Shown here one piece after another: positions 1 through 7,169 of a stretch of 11,628 nt of DNA. Within the stretch, counting starts at the first letter, position 1; each line of letters opens with the position of its first letter. Under the pieces are notes generated by a model. It searched no databases. It saw nothing but the letters and a program-made list of their open reading frames with translations, and was not told where the DNA came from. This DNA is from an uncultured Flavobacteriales bacterium (lineage in GTDB: Bacteria > Bacteroidota > Bacteroidia > Palsa-965), in contig CAMLEF010000122.1 of NCBI GenBank assembly GCA_946478675.1, positions 1 through 11,628 of the forward strand. Direction: 5' to 3'. The position numbers and the translations under genes are program-made.

Positions 1-719
1 ATAAAAAGCAGACGATGGAAAGCCTTCGTCACCTGACGATCGAAGAGCTGTACGAGCTGGGAGATGCGATCCTCGATAAAAACATGACCGGCATTAAGAA
101 AGAGCTGGGCGACGTGCTGCTGCATATCGTGTTTTATGCGAAGATCGCTTCGGAGACGGGCGACTTCGATATTGCCGACGTGATCCACACGGAATGTGAT
201 AAGCTGGTGTCGCGGCATCCGCATATTTACGGCGACGTGAAAGTGGAGAACGAACAGCAGGTGAAGGAGAATTGGGAGAAGATCAAGCTGAAGGAGAAGG
301 ACAGCATCACGGGCGAAGGTTTCCGTTCGGTGCTGGCGGGTGTGCCTTCGTCGCTGCCGGCGGTGGTAAAATCGTGGCGCATCCAGGAGAAAGCGCGCGC
401 GGTGGGCTTCGATTGGGACAAACCGGAAGAAGTGTGGAATAAAGTGGAAGAGGAATTGCGCGAGCTGAAGCATGAAGTGGAGCAAACGAAAGCGCAGGAT
501 AAGATCGAAGAGGAATTCGGCGATGCGTTTTTTGCGCTCATCAACTACGCGCGATTTGTCGGCGTGAACCCGGAAGACGCGCTGGAACGCACGAATAAAA
601 AATTCATCAAACGTTTCCAGTTCCTCGAACGCGAATCGCAGAAGGATGGCAAAAAACTGGAGGATATGACGCTCGCGGAGATGGACGTGTACTGGAACCG
701 CGCAAAAACAGAAGCATAG
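1..719 (+). CDS. mazG: Nucleoside triphosphate pyrophosphohydrolase MazG (5' end outside window)
   Basis: MazG hydrolyses (d)NTPs to NMP and pyrophosphate in the cytosol and is thought to clear aberrant nucleotides. The visible part holds two all-alpha MazG domains. The first has the metal-binding pattern EELYE followed by KELGD; the second, near the C terminus, has EEELRELKHE followed by EEEFGD. The region SRHPHIYGDV followed by ENWEKIK is typical of the linker of the long two-domain form. The frame is open to the left edge: the codons before the ATG at 15 read KKQT, and the family normally has WDKKQT there. That ATG is therefore internal, and roughly 20-25 residues lie outside the window (inferred from the usual family length of about 260). 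The stop is directly followed by the GAF gene's first possible ATG, so the two are probably co-transcribed. Confidence 0.95.
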   Translation, partial: KKQTMESLRHLTIEELYELGDAILDKNMTGIKKELGDVLLHIVFYAKIASETGDFDIADVIHTECDKLVSRHPHIYGDVKVENEQQVKENWEKIKLKEKDSITGEGFRSVLAGVPSSLPAVVKSWRIQEKARAVGFDWDKPEEVWNKVEEELRELKHEVEQTKAQDKIEEEFGDAFFALINYARFVGVNPEDALERTNKKFIKRFQFLERESQKDGKKLEDMTLAEMDVYWNRAKTEA

Positions 720-1310
720 ATGACCGCTTTTATCCTGCTCGAAGCGAAGATGAACGTGATGCTTTTCACCTCGCCGGTGATCGTGCTGGTGCTGGTGGCG
801 CTGCTCGTGCGGAAGAAACGCGCGGAGCAGAAAAGGCAGCAGGAAGTGATCGAAGCGTTCCGTGCGCGGAATGATTTTCGTTCGGAATCGGAATTGTATT
901 GGTACGTGGCGCGCGAGGTGGTGTCGCGGTTGGGTTTTTCCGATTGCGTGATCTATCGTCTCGACGCGGACAAGCGCATTTGCCTGCAGGCGGCCGCGTC
1001 GGGACCGAAAGCGCCGGCGGGCAACGAGATCGTGAACCCGATCGAAATTCCATTCGGCCGCGGCATTGTCGGAACGGTTGCCGTCAGCGGAAAAACGGAA
1101 CGGCTCGGCAACGCCACGGACGACCCGCGCTACATTCCCGACGACGACGTGCGCTGCTCGGAGTTAACGGTGCCGGTGCTGCTGAACGGCGCGCCGGTAG
1201 CGATCATCGATTCGGAAGAAAAACCGTTCGATCATTTCAGCGCGCGCGACCAGGAGCTGCTCGAGCAGGTGGCGGCGGTGCTGGCGGAAAAGCTTGCGAA
1301 AAAAGTTTAG
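720..1310 (+). CDS. Membrane-anchored GAF domain protein
   Basis: A protein of up to 196 residues. It has one hydrophobic segment near the N terminus (about residues 14-30), a short basic and charged helix (31-56, possibly coiled coil) and one GAF domain (about 57-194). The GAF core is visible as GRGIVGTVAVSGKTE, DDPRYIPDD, SELTVPVL and a final IDSEE. GAF domains bind small ligands or mediate dimerisation; the ligand cannot be told from the sequence. No kinase, GGDEF or other output domain follows, so it is either a stand-alone sensor or works with a partner. The ATG at 720 touches the mazG stop. ATGs at 750 and 759 are alternatives that keep the membrane segment, and no strong ribosome site decides between them. 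It is probably in an operon with mazG. Confidence 0.8.
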   Translation: MTAFILLEAKMNVMLFTSPVIVLVLVALLVRKKRAEQKRQQEVIEAFRARNDFRSESELYWYVAREVVSRLGFSDCVIYRLDADKRICLQAAASGPKAPAGNEIVNPIEIPFGRGIVGTVAVSGKTERLGNATDDPRYIPDDDVRCSELTVPVLLNGAPVAIIDSEEKPFDHFSARDQELLEQVAAVLAEKLAKKV

Positions 1311-1324
1311 CAGCCTTATCTTTA
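1294..1324 (+). promoter_or_regulatory. Candidate promoter of the MORN-repeat gene
   Basis: TTG at 1294-1296, 20 bases, then TATCTTTA at 1317-1324. This fits the Bacteroidota pattern (TTG about -33, TAnnTTTG about -7) with one mismatch in the -7 box. Only three bases separate the box from the ATG at 1328, so the transcript would be leaderless or nearly so. The -33 part lies inside the GAF gene. Confidence 0.35.
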
Positions 1325-1327
1325 AAA

Positions 1328-2968
1328 ATGCGGCTGTCGCTGATTCCCCTCTTTTTCTTTTTTACTTTTTCCTTGTTCGCGCAAACGCCGGAGATCACGC
1401 ATCTCAATGAAGTCGACGGGATACACAGCGCCGATATTTCAAAGGTGAACGGTGTGTGGGAAGGCGTCACGACTTTTTACGAAAACGGGAAGGTGCAGCG
1501 AACGGTGACGTATCACCAGGGAAAAAAGAACGGGCCCGAGACCGAATACAACGCTTCGGGCCGCACCATCGCCGTTTCGTTTTACAAAGACGATCTGCCA
1601 GACAGCGTCTGGATCACGTGGTACGACGACGGACGATTAAAGTCCGAATCGAATTTTTCGCTCGGTCATCGCAACGGCGTGTTCCGCGTTTTTTATCACG
1701 ACGGGCACGAGCAGTTGTACGCGTATTACAACATGGACGTGGGCGAGGGCCGTTATCTCGAGAAAGATGATCGCCACCTGGTGATGCTCGAAGGATTTTT
1801 GCGCCACGGTGAATGGGTGTGGTTTCGCCGCTTCTGCGACTGGGCGGATCCTGCATTGGAGAGTTCCGTCAAACAAAACAAGCTCTGCGAATCGGGCGGC
1901 ATGGATACGCTGACGGGAAAAACCTGGCGCACGTATTACGACGAGCGCGGCTACGTGGCTTCGAAGCTGATCACGTTTCCGAAAGATTCGTTTCTCTGCC
2001 GTTATGCAGAAATGTACGAAGGCGATGAAGTGCTCGTGTCGCGTTCAACGGAAATGCCCGAAGCGAACGGTTATTTCTACCGGCGGCAAACGGAATGGTG
2101 GGACGGCGATACGACGCGGCCGGCGTATGTGTTCACCGACAGCTGCACGTTCGCAGACTATTTTTCGTGGAAGAAAAACGGAACCCGCGTTCAGCACAGT
2201 CGCTACGATTGTTTTTTTCGCAATGGAGAACTGCGCATCGCTTCGGAGCGTGAAGGAGCGCAGTCGCATTGGGCGGAGTACGATACGCTGGGCCGTGTGC
2301 GCGAAGAAGGAATGCTCGTGAATGAAAAAAGAGAAGGCCGCTGGACAGGAGGCTTTCCCGGCGACAGCACGAGCTGGCTGAGGAGGCGTTCTTATTACAA
2401 CGGCGGCACGCTTGTGATCGATTCTGTTTTTTACCCGGACGGAAAAGCGATGCGCATCTTCAGGCGAGATGAACGTTATGGAACCTCCTACGACAAGACG
2501 TATTATCCTTCGGGGCAATTGCAGAGCGACCAGACGTATTGGGACGCGAGCACCTACTCGTGTTTTGTATTCTATGCGAACGGTGAATTTTGTTCGAAGG
2601 TGACGGCGTCGAAACGGTTCGGTCGCTACGTCGAGCGCTCGAAGAAATTTTATCCCGGCGGAAAAAAGGAAAGCGTCGAAGTGCGCACGCGTTCCGTTTT
2701 CGGATCGAAGCAGCGGCAGAAGATCTGGTATACGAACGGGAAGCTGCGTGATAAGCGTGTGGAGCACGATCACTTTTCGCTGGTGCGTTTCCGTCACGTG
2801 GCGAAAGTGCGTTACAAGACCTGGTATTTCAACGGGCACCGCAACGTGAAGCAGCATTACACCTGCATTGTTACGCCGGATCTTTTCAAACGATTTATTT
2901 CAGGAAAGCGAAAATATTACGACGAGAACGGCAAGCACGTCAGCACGGTGAAGCCGTTGCCATATTAG
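1328..2968 (+). CDS. Secreted MORN-repeat (YwqK-type) protein
   Basis: 546 residues. The start at 1328 gives a clear signal peptide (MRLSLIPLFFFFTFSLFA, cleavage probably before QTPE). The frame is open further upstream, but that part overlaps the GAF gene and is not secreted-like. The rest is a chain of degenerate MORN_2 repeats with the pattern Y-x-x-G-x-hydrophobic followed by a charged strand. Examples are FYENGKVQ near residue 50, WYDDGRLKSESNF near 99, then FYPDGK, YYPSGQLQSD, FYANGE, FYPGGK, WYTNGKLRDK and WYFNGH toward the C terminus. These repeats form beta-hairpin solenoids. In Bacteroidota, such proteins are often labelled YwqK-family antitoxins because of Bacillus YwqK, but no toxin gene is beside this one and export argues against that role. 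The function is unknown; extracytoplasmic binding or a structural role is my inference. Confidence 0.8.
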   Translation: MRLSLIPLFFFFTFSLFAQTPEITHLNEVDGIHSADISKVNGVWEGVTTFYENGKVQRTVTYHQGKKNGPETEYNASGRTIAVSFYKDDLPDSVWITWYDDGRLKSESNFSLGHRNGVFRVFYHDGHEQLYAYYNMDVGEGRYLEKDDRHLVMLEGFLRHGEWVWFRRFCDWADPALESSVKQNKLCESGGMDTLTGKTWRTYYDERGYVASKLITFPKDSFLCRYAEMYEGDEVLVSRSTEMPEANGYFYRRQTEWWDGDTTRPAYVFTDSCTFADYFSWKKNGTRVQHSRYDCFFRNGELRIASEREGAQSHWAEYDTLGRVREEGMLVNEKREGRWTGGFPGDSTSWLRRRSYYNGGTLVIDSVFYPDGKAMRIFRRDERYGTSYDKTYYPSGQLQSDQTYWDASTYSCFVFYANGEFCSKVTASKRFGRYVERSKKFYPGGKKESVEVRTRSVFGSKQRQKIWYTNGKLRDKRVEHDHFSLVRFRHVAKVRYKTWYFNGHRNVKQHYTCIVTPDLFKRFISGKRKYYDENGKHVSTVKPLPY

Positions 2969-3051
2969 GCTCGGCGCTTCCGGATGGTCGTGTTCTTTTT
3001 TGCCTGGTCACGGAATCCATAGAAACGGCAGGAGAATTCTGTCCACCTGTC

Positions 3052-3080
3052 AAAGATCACCGGGCAGCGTGATCTTTTCT
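3052..3080 (+). terminator. Hairpin terminator after the MORN-repeat gene
   Basis: Perfect 9-base stem AAAGATCAC (3052-3060) / GTGATCTTT (3069-3077) with an 8-base loop, followed by TCT to give a short U-rich tail. It lies about 85 bases after the stop at 2968 and before the next operon. The stem is less GC-rich than a classic terminator. Confidence 0.6.
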
Positions 3081-3149
3081 ATAGCACAACGAATGCGGAG
3101 CGAATAGTTTTGATTCATCTTCTTTTCTGTTCGTTATCCTTTAATTGCC

Positions 3150-3611
3150 ATGAAGACTACTGCTGTGAAAACGCTTCATCTCCGGAGCTCCGCTTTCAAC
3201 GATTGCTCACCGATCCCTTCCGTTTACACGCACGACGGGGAGAATATCAACCCGGAACTTTCGATCACGCATCTTCCCGGTGAAACGAAAAGCCTGGCGT
3301 TGATCCTCGACGATCCTGATGCGCCGCGTAAAACCAGCTTCGTGCATTGGCTGCTGTGGAATATTCCGCCGGCCGGAGAAATTGCAGAAGACAGCGTGCC
3401 GGGCCTGCAGGGAAAAAATGATTTCGGGAACCAGCGTTACGATGGTCCTGCTCCGCCTTCGGGCACGCACCGTTATTTTTTCAGGATCTATGCGCTCGAT
3501 GCGGTTCTCCAGCTGAAAGCAGGCGCAACACGTGCGATGCTGGAAAAAGCAATGGAGCCGCATGTGATCGGGTACGGCGAGCTGATTGGACTTTACACCA
3601 GCAGGCCATGA
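3150..3611 (+). CDS. YbhB/YbcL family phosphatidylethanolamine-binding (PEBP) protein
   Basis: 153 residues, the usual length for bacterial YbhB/YbcL. The PEBP signature is complete: DDPDAP at 54-59, His66 in the FVHWLLWNIP strand, and GPAPPSGTHRYFF at 99-111, which form the anion-binding pocket. There is no signal peptide, so it is probably cytosolic. The biochemical role of bacterial PEBP proteins is poorly defined; the name 'Raf kinase inhibitor-like' comes from eukaryotic homologues and should not be read as a function. Its stop overlaps the start of the hydrolase gene by four bases (ATGA), so the two are very probably translationally coupled. Upstream, TTTTG (3108-3112) and TATCCTTTA (3135-3143) vaguely resemble promoter boxes, but the spacing and sequence are off. 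Confidence 0.93.
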   Translation: MKTTAVKTLHLRSSAFNDCSPIPSVYTHDGENINPELSITHLPGETKSLALILDDPDAPRKTSFVHWLLWNIPPAGEIAEDSVPGLQGKNDFGNQRYDGPAPPSGTHRYFFRIYALDAVLQLKAGATRAMLEKAMEPHVIGYGELIGLYTSRP

Positions 3612-4264
3612 AAACCACTCCTGTTTCCATCCGTCTTTCGACAGTAGCCCTGAGCGGCGACCTGGCTGTACCGCCGGACGCTGCCGGTTTGATTTTATTT
3701 TCGCACGGCAGCGGCAGCAGCAGGCAAAGCCCGAGAAATCGTTCGGTGGCAGAGACACTTCAGGCGCACGGTTTCGCGACGCTGCTCTTCGATTTGCTTA
3801 CGGAAAAAGAAGATGCGATCTACGAGAACCGGTTCAACATCGACTTGCTGACGGCGCGCCTGATCATGGCTACCCGGTGGGCCACTGGACAGTCCTCCAC
3901 GAACGGATTAGCGGTGGCGTACTTTGGTGCGAGCACCGGTGCAGCCTCCGCCTTGAAGGCAGCGGCTGTATTGGGCGATGAAATTAAAGCTGTCGTTTCG
4001 AGAGGGGGCCGGCCGGACCTGGTGCTGGATACGCTGGCAAAAGTGACGGCGCCGGTGCTGCTGCTCGTCGGAGAAAAAGATGAAGAGGTGATTGAATTGA
4101 ACCGTCAGGCGCTGGCTGAACTTCGGACAGAAAAAGAGCTTGTTATTGTTCCCGGCGCCACTCATCTCTTTGAAGAGCCGGGCAAGCTCGCCGAAGTGGC
4201 CGGCTTAGCAGCGGGTTGGTACGAAAAGTATCTCGCTCCGAAACCTGAAAAAACAATTCGATGA
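3608..4264 (+). CDS. Alpha/beta hydrolase, dienelactone hydrolase-like
   Basis: 218 residues, a small alpha/beta hydrolase. The catalytic triad can be placed: nucleophile Ser109 in GASTG (107-111), Asp158 in LVGEKDEEV and His186 in PGATHLFEE. The oxyanion region is HGSGSSRQSPRN after strand beta-3 (about residues 33-44). There is no signal peptide or lid domain. The family includes dienelactone hydrolases and small esterases, and the substrate cannot be assigned. It begins inside the stop of the PEBP gene and its own stop overlaps the next small gene, both by ATGA, so the three form one tight operon. Confidence 0.88.
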   Translation: MKTTPVSIRLSTVALSGDLAVPPDAAGLILFSHGSGSSRQSPRNRSVAETLQAHGFATLLFDLLTEKEDAIYENRFNIDLLTARLIMATRWATGQSSTNGLAVAYFGASTGAASALKAAAVLGDEIKAVVSRGGRPDLVLDTLAKVTAPVLLLVGEKDEEVIELNRQALAELRTEKELVIVPGATHLFEEPGKLAEVAGLAAGWYEKYLAPKPEKTIR

Positions 4265-4437
4265 TGAAAAGCGAACGGATAAAAGATATCATCATCGCCA
4301 TCATGGCGGTCGTGATCCTCGTGCTGACGGGATTGCTGTTTTTCAATGACAGCGGACGGTATTGCCGGCCTGTGGGGATCGGCAAACAACCTGCTGCTGC
4401 CGATACGTTACGACCGGATACGACGGGAAATCCCTGA
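4261..4437 (+). CDS. Small single-span membrane protein (58 aa), unrecognised
   Basis: A 58-residue gene starting MMKSERIKDII and ending TTGNP. It has a basic N-terminal head, one strongly hydrophobic stretch (about residues 10-28, IIIAIMAVVILVLTGLLFF) and a short polar, proline-containing tail with one Cys (Cys35). Positive charges before the span suggest the N terminus is inside. Support for a real gene is the ATGA overlap with the hydrolase stop, the same coupling used between the two genes upstream. A second ATG at 4264 would be the next possible start. I recognise no family. A small partner or membrane tether of the hydrolase/PEBP pair is only inference. Confidence 0.55.
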   Translation: MMKSERIKDIIIAIMAVVILVLTGLLFFNDSGRYCRPVGIGKQPAAADTLRPDTTGNP

Positions 4438-4439
4438 TG

Positions 4440-4470
4440 AATAAACGGGCTTTTATGCGCAGCGTTTATT
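4440..4470. terminator. Possible weak bidirectional terminator between convergent genes
   Basis: AATAAACG (4440-4447) and CGTTTATT (4463-4470) form a perfect 8-base inverted repeat around a 15-base loop, between the end of the small membrane protein gene and the convergent TPR gene. The right arm overlaps the TPR gene's stop. The stem is AT-rich, so termination strength is doubtful. Confidence 0.3.
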
Positions 4471-5209
4471 TCAGCTTCTCGTCGCAGAGCGCAATCCGTT
4501 TCGTTGCATAAGCATCGGCAGGCTTCGCAGCGAGCGCATCCTGGTATTTCACTTTTGCGCCGCGGTAATCGCCCGCATCGTAGCGACGGTCGGCTTCTTC
4601 GATCAGCATCGCGTATTGTTCGGCGTTCACCGCATTTGTCATTTTCTGATCACAGATCGCCAGCTGCGCTTTGGGATACGCTTCGTTCGGACGAATGGAG
4701 AGCGCCGTTTCATACTGCGCCTTCGCACACGACCACGATTTGATCGCGAAGCAGGAATCGGCAGTCTTCACCGCGCGCGCGTAATTCAGCGCCATCGCGT
4801 TTCGCGCCACCATGTTGTAGTTGCAGGTCTTCGCCTGGTCGCGCGCGTAGGATTCGGCCGGTTTCACCGATGAAGCCTGCAGGTAAAATGTTTTGGCGGC
4901 TTCCCAGTTTTTCAACTCGAAACAGGAATCGCCGCGGTGCACGAGCTTTTTGTATTCGACATTTTGCACCGCCGCGCGCTTGTCGCATTCCGTGAGGCGT
5001 TCCTGCGGATACGTTTCTTTCGGTTTCATTTCCGCCGCCAGCTGGTATTCGCTTTTCGCGCGCACGTAATCTTTCCCGTCGAATGCCGAATCGGCCGCCT
5101 GCAAATGCGATTGGTACAGCGCTTTCTTTTTCTTCGCCGATTGTGCAGGCAGGAGCGAGGGGAGGATGAGGAGGAGCAGGAGCAGGAGGGAGAGGTGAGG
5201 AAGTCGCAT
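4466..5209 (-). CDS. Secreted protein with four TPR-like repeats
   Basis: 247 residues with a leucine-rich signal peptide (MRLPHLSLLLLLLLILPSLLPAQS). The mature part is four repeats of about 54-57 residues, starting near Tyr32, Tyr86, Tyr143 and Tyr199. Each has the pattern Y-x-x-x-(6)-D-(3)-Y/F-x-x-x-(D/N/S)-Y/W-x-x-AK-x-x-Y-x-x-A-(4)-(K/R)P-x-x-x-Y and closes with a Cys (Cys75, 129, 186, 242, mostly as CD). This is a TPR-type helical array, likely a periplasmic or surface protein-interaction scaffold. Similar repeats occur in Bacteroidota proteins linked to OmpA or gliding/type IX components, but no such neighbours are present here. Transcribed alone and convergent with the hydrolase operon. 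A weak -7-like box TATTTTAG (5214-5221) lies four bases before the ATG. Confidence 0.78.
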   Translation of the reverse strand: MRLPHLSLLLLLLLILPSLLPAQSAKKKKALYQSHLQAADSAFDGKDYVRAKSEYQLAAEMKPKETYPQERLTECDKRAAVQNVEYKKLVHRGDSCFELKNWEAAKTFYLQASSVKPAESYARDQAKTCNYNMVARNAMALNYARAVKTADSCFAIKSWSCAKAQYETALSIRPNEAYPKAQLAICDQKMTNAVNAEQYAMLIEEADRRYDAGDYRGAKVKYQDALAAKPADAYATKRIALCDEKLK

Positions 5210-5233
5210 GTGACTAAAATACGAAAAGGGGAA

Positions 5234-5347
5234 TTGGTTGGTAAGGTTGGTTAAGTTGGTAAGGTTGGTAAGGTTGGATGAACTTCTTTATTTACAATCC
5301 AACAAACCCAACCAACTTAACCAACCCAACCAACCCAGCCAACCCCC
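5234..5347. repeat. Imperfect long inverted repeat built from 9-base tandem units
   Basis: The left arm (5238-5279) is a run of 9-base units: TTGGTAAGG, TTGGTTAAG, TTGGTAAGG, TTGGTAAGG, then a partial TTGGAT. The right arm (5297-5347) is rich in the complementary CCAAC motif. The 14-base core GTTGGTTAAGTTGG (5246-5259) pairs perfectly with CCAACTTAACCAAC (5312-5325), and TTGGAT (5274-5279) pairs with ATCCAA (5297-5302) around a 17-base loop. The whole sits between the TPR gene's start and the PepSY gene's terminator. It has no spacers, so it is not a CRISPR array. Confidence 0.8.
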
Positions 5348-5370
5348 ACGGAGCACTGCCGCTTCACCAT

Positions 5371-5399
5371 AAAAAAAGGCGCTCCCCGAAGAAAGCGCC
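5371..5399 (-). terminator. Rho-independent terminator of the PepSY-like gene
   Basis: Read on the minus strand: GGCGCT (5399-5394), a 10-base loop, AGCGCC (5383-5378), then seven T (5377-5371). A GC-rich stem with a strong U tract, 25 bases after the PepSY-like gene's stop. Confidence 0.9.
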
Positions 5400-5424
5400 C
5401 TGGACATGAACCGTGTGGAAGTGT

Positions 5425-5868
5425 TCAGTCCTGGTCTTTGTCGCCCTCTTCTGTTTCCTTTTTGATGAAGTTGCCGTTGGCATCGAAAATGTAATCGGCG
5501 TCGACTTCGGCTTCGTAAGTAACGGTTCCGTCTGCCGCGACGATCTTCGATGCTTCGTGGATCTTTTTGCCGGGGAAATTTTTTGCGAGATAATCTTTCG
5601 CGGCCTGCGGAAGCTCGTTGACGGAAATTTCGGTTTCGGTTTCGAGCAACTTGCCGGAAGCGTCGAAGAGCACGGAAGTTTCCACTTCGCTTTTTTCAAA
5701 TTCAGCTTCGTAATCCGCGCCTTCTTTCTCCCATTTTTCCGCTTTCGTATTCGGGTAGAGCTCCGCAAATTTTGTTTTTACGACAACGGGAACGTCCGCT
5801 TCTTTGATCTTTTGTGCGCTGCAAACGGTGACGATCGCAACGGCTATGAAGGTGAATGCAGTTTTCAT
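5425..5868 (-). CDS. Secreted PepSY-like domain protein
   Basis: 147 residues from the ATG at 5868. Starting there gives a clean signal peptide (MKTAFTFIAVAIVTVCSA, then QK); the frame is open 26 codons further upstream but that part lacks secretory character. The mature protein has two PepSY-like repeats, about 26-82 and 86-137. Each runs helix ((F/Y)xxxxP or NFPGKK), then strands ending in the hairpin FDASGKL (68-74) or FDANGNF (128-134). The C terminus is very acidic (ETEEGDKDQD). Such Bacteroidota proteins are periplasmic and of unknown biochemical role; inhibitor-like or metal-related roles have been proposed for relatives. It follows the histidine kinase gene by 56 bases and has its own promoter carrying the same box as the regulator gene, so it is probably a target of that two-component system. 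Confidence 0.83.
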   Translation of the reverse strand: MKTAFTFIAVAIVTVCSAQKIKEADVPVVVKTKFAELYPNTKAEKWEKEGADYEAEFEKSEVETSVLFDASGKLLETETEISVNELPQAAKDYLAKNFPGKKIHEASKIVAADGTVTYEAEVDADYIFDANGNFIKKETEEGDKDQD

Positions 5869-5891
5869 ACGTGTTTGTATTGATGATTGTA

Positions 5892-5930
5892 CAACATTAC
5901 AACACGATTCTGTAGAAATTCTGTTCAGAA
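5892..5930 (-). promoter_or_regulatory. PepSY-like gene promoter with response-regulator box
   Basis: On the minus strand: CAGAATTTCTACAGAAT (5923-5907), 7 bases, then TAATGTTG (5899-5892), a one-mismatch -7 box, and a 23-base leader to the ATG. The two CAGAA half-sites start 11 bases apart, the spacing bound by OmpR/PhoB-type dimers. An additional inverted half-site TTCTG lies just upstream (5930-5926). No TTG is present at -33; the upstream half-site covers that position. The box overlaps the kinase gene's stop. Confidence 0.55.
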
Positions 5931-7169
5931 ACGGACCTCGAAGCAATGCTGTTCGTTTTCGTACAGGTAAGCAGCTTCCATGCCATGCGTGACTGCGATC
6001 TGCTTGACCAGCGCAAGACCGAGGCCGGTGGATTCCGATGAAGGATTTTCTTTGTAAAAACGCTCGAAGAGTTGCTCTCCTGCTGCGCGGAGCGGCGGAC
6101 CGGAATTGCGTACGGTAAAACGATGCGGTGCGGTTTCAACGATGATTTGTCCGCCCGCCGGGCTGTGACGGATCGCATTTACGAGCAGGTTGGAAACTAA
6201 AATGTCGGCGAGCATCGGGTGAAGCTGCAGTGTGATATTTTCTTCCAGGCGAAGATCGGGCTGCAGCGTTTTCATTGCGAGCAGATCGTGGTAAAGCGCC
6301 GCTTTCGTGCGTACGAGTTCACCGAGATCGATCGTTTCCGTAACAAATTGTTTGTTCTCGATTTTCGCCAGCAGCAACAACGCGTGGTTGAGCTTCGACA
6401 GCCGTCTTGCGGAATCGTAAATACGCCGCAGCGCCTCCGCCTGTTTTTCATCGAGCCGCTCGTGCTGCAGCAGGCTTTCCGCGGTGGTCATGATCACCGA
6501 CAGCGGCGTTTGCATTTCATGCGAAGCATTTTCCGTGAACGCTTTCAGGCTGAGGTAATCGGTTTCGATCTTCTCCGTCATCTGCTCCAGCGCCGATTGC
6601 AGCTGCCGGAATTCGGAAGTTGTCGTGCGAAGAAAAAGCAGCTTCTTCCGCCGGCCGATCTCGTACTGACCGAGCTGCCGCATCATATGGAAGAACGGCT
6701 TCATGATCTTCCAGGCGGTAATGCGATTGACGACCAGCGTGATCAGCAGCAGGATCGCGATGATGATGCAGAACGAGGTGAGAATGCTTTCGACAAGATC
6801 ATCAGCTTCGAACAGCGGTTTGCCGAGTGTGACCTCGTACGTTTTTCCTTCGGCAGCCACCGGGAAAATCAGCCGGCGATAAGGAAGATATTCGCCTTCT
6901 TCTTTGCTGAACGCCGTGGTGTCGGAAAGCCGTTCCTGCACGGACGACGCTTCACGAAACTGGTCGAGATCGCCTGCATAAAAAACTACCGGCAACGATC
7001 CGTGCGCTTCCACCCAATTCAGCACGCGCTCTTTTTCAACGTAAAGATCTTCGGTGGTTTCTTCGTCCACCGCATGGCGAAGCGAGTTGTAAAAGATCCA
7101 GCCGCCGGCCGCAAAAACGAGCAACGTCGTCAGCAGGTATACGAGGCTGGTTTTCGTGAGCAGCTTCAT
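5925..7169 (-). CDS. Sensor histidine kinase
   Basis: 414 residues, inner membrane. Two spans (about 7-27 and 128-150) flank a periplasmic sensor region of roughly 100 residues. A HAMP-like linker follows (about 150-205), then the HisKA domain with phospho-acceptor His217 in FTENASHEMQTPLSVI, and the ATPase domain with N box NLLVNAIRHSP (Asn331 and Asn327), F box LFERFYK and G2 box STGLGLALVKQ (380-390). The G1 region reads VRNSGPPL, without the Asp of the usual DxGxG. A change of this type is, from memory, common in Bacteroidota kinases, so I do not read it as loss of activity. Its start overlaps the regulator's stop by four bases. The signal is unknown; the adjacent PepSY-like secreted protein could be an output or could act in the periplasm on the sensor. 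Confidence 0.95.
   Translation of the reverse strand: MKLLTKTSLVYLLTTLLVFAAGGWIFYNSLRHAVDEETTEDLYVEKERVLNWVEAHGSLPVVFYAGDLDQFREASSVQERLSDTTAFSKEEGEYLPYRRLIFPVAAEGKTYEVTLGKPLFEADDLVESILTSFCIIIAILLLITLVVNRITAWKIMKPFFHMMRQLGQYEIGRRKKLLFLRTTTSEFRQLQSALEQMTEKIETDYLSLKAFTENASHEMQTPLSVIMTTAESLLQHERLDEKQAEALRRIYDSARRLSKLNHALLLLAKIENKQFVTETIDLGELVRTKAALYHDLLAMKTLQPDLRLEENITLQLHPMLADILVSNLLVNAIRHSPAGGQIIVETAPHRFTVRNSGPPLRAAGEQLFERFYKENPSSESTGLGLALVKQIAVTHGMEAAYLYENEQHCFEVRF

Noticed and set aside
15..17. ATG at 15 as the start of mazG
   Set aside because: The frame is open to the left edge and the preceding codons read KKQT, part of the conserved WDKKQT segment; the true start lies outside the window.
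720..1310. Free methionine-R-sulfoxide reductase (fRMsr) instead of a generic GAF protein
   Set aside because: The fold region is similar, but the catalytic cysteines of fRMsr are not in place (the GxCGT Cys is Val here), and the protein has a membrane anchor that fRMsr lacks.
899..1327. Upstream extension of the MORN-protein reading frame
   Set aside because: It overlaps the GAF gene out of frame, is Arg/Gly-rich low-quality sequence, and the signal peptide starts at 1328.
2045..2857. 270-codon open frame on the minus strand
   Set aside because: Antisense shadow of the MORN-repeat gene; no recognisable domain and no start context.
3108..3143. Promoter of the PEBP-hydrolase operon (TTTTG, then TATCCTTTA)
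   Set aside because: The spacing is about 22 bases and the -7 box has an extra base; too weak to list as a feature, though a promoter must lie in this gap.
5234..5347. CRISPR-like array
   Set aside because: Units are 9 bases, contiguous and without spacers, and the two halves are inverted; no cas gene nearby.
5413..5883. 156-codon open frame on the plus strand
   Set aside because: Antisense to the PepSY-like gene, which has a signal peptide, promoter and terminator of its own.
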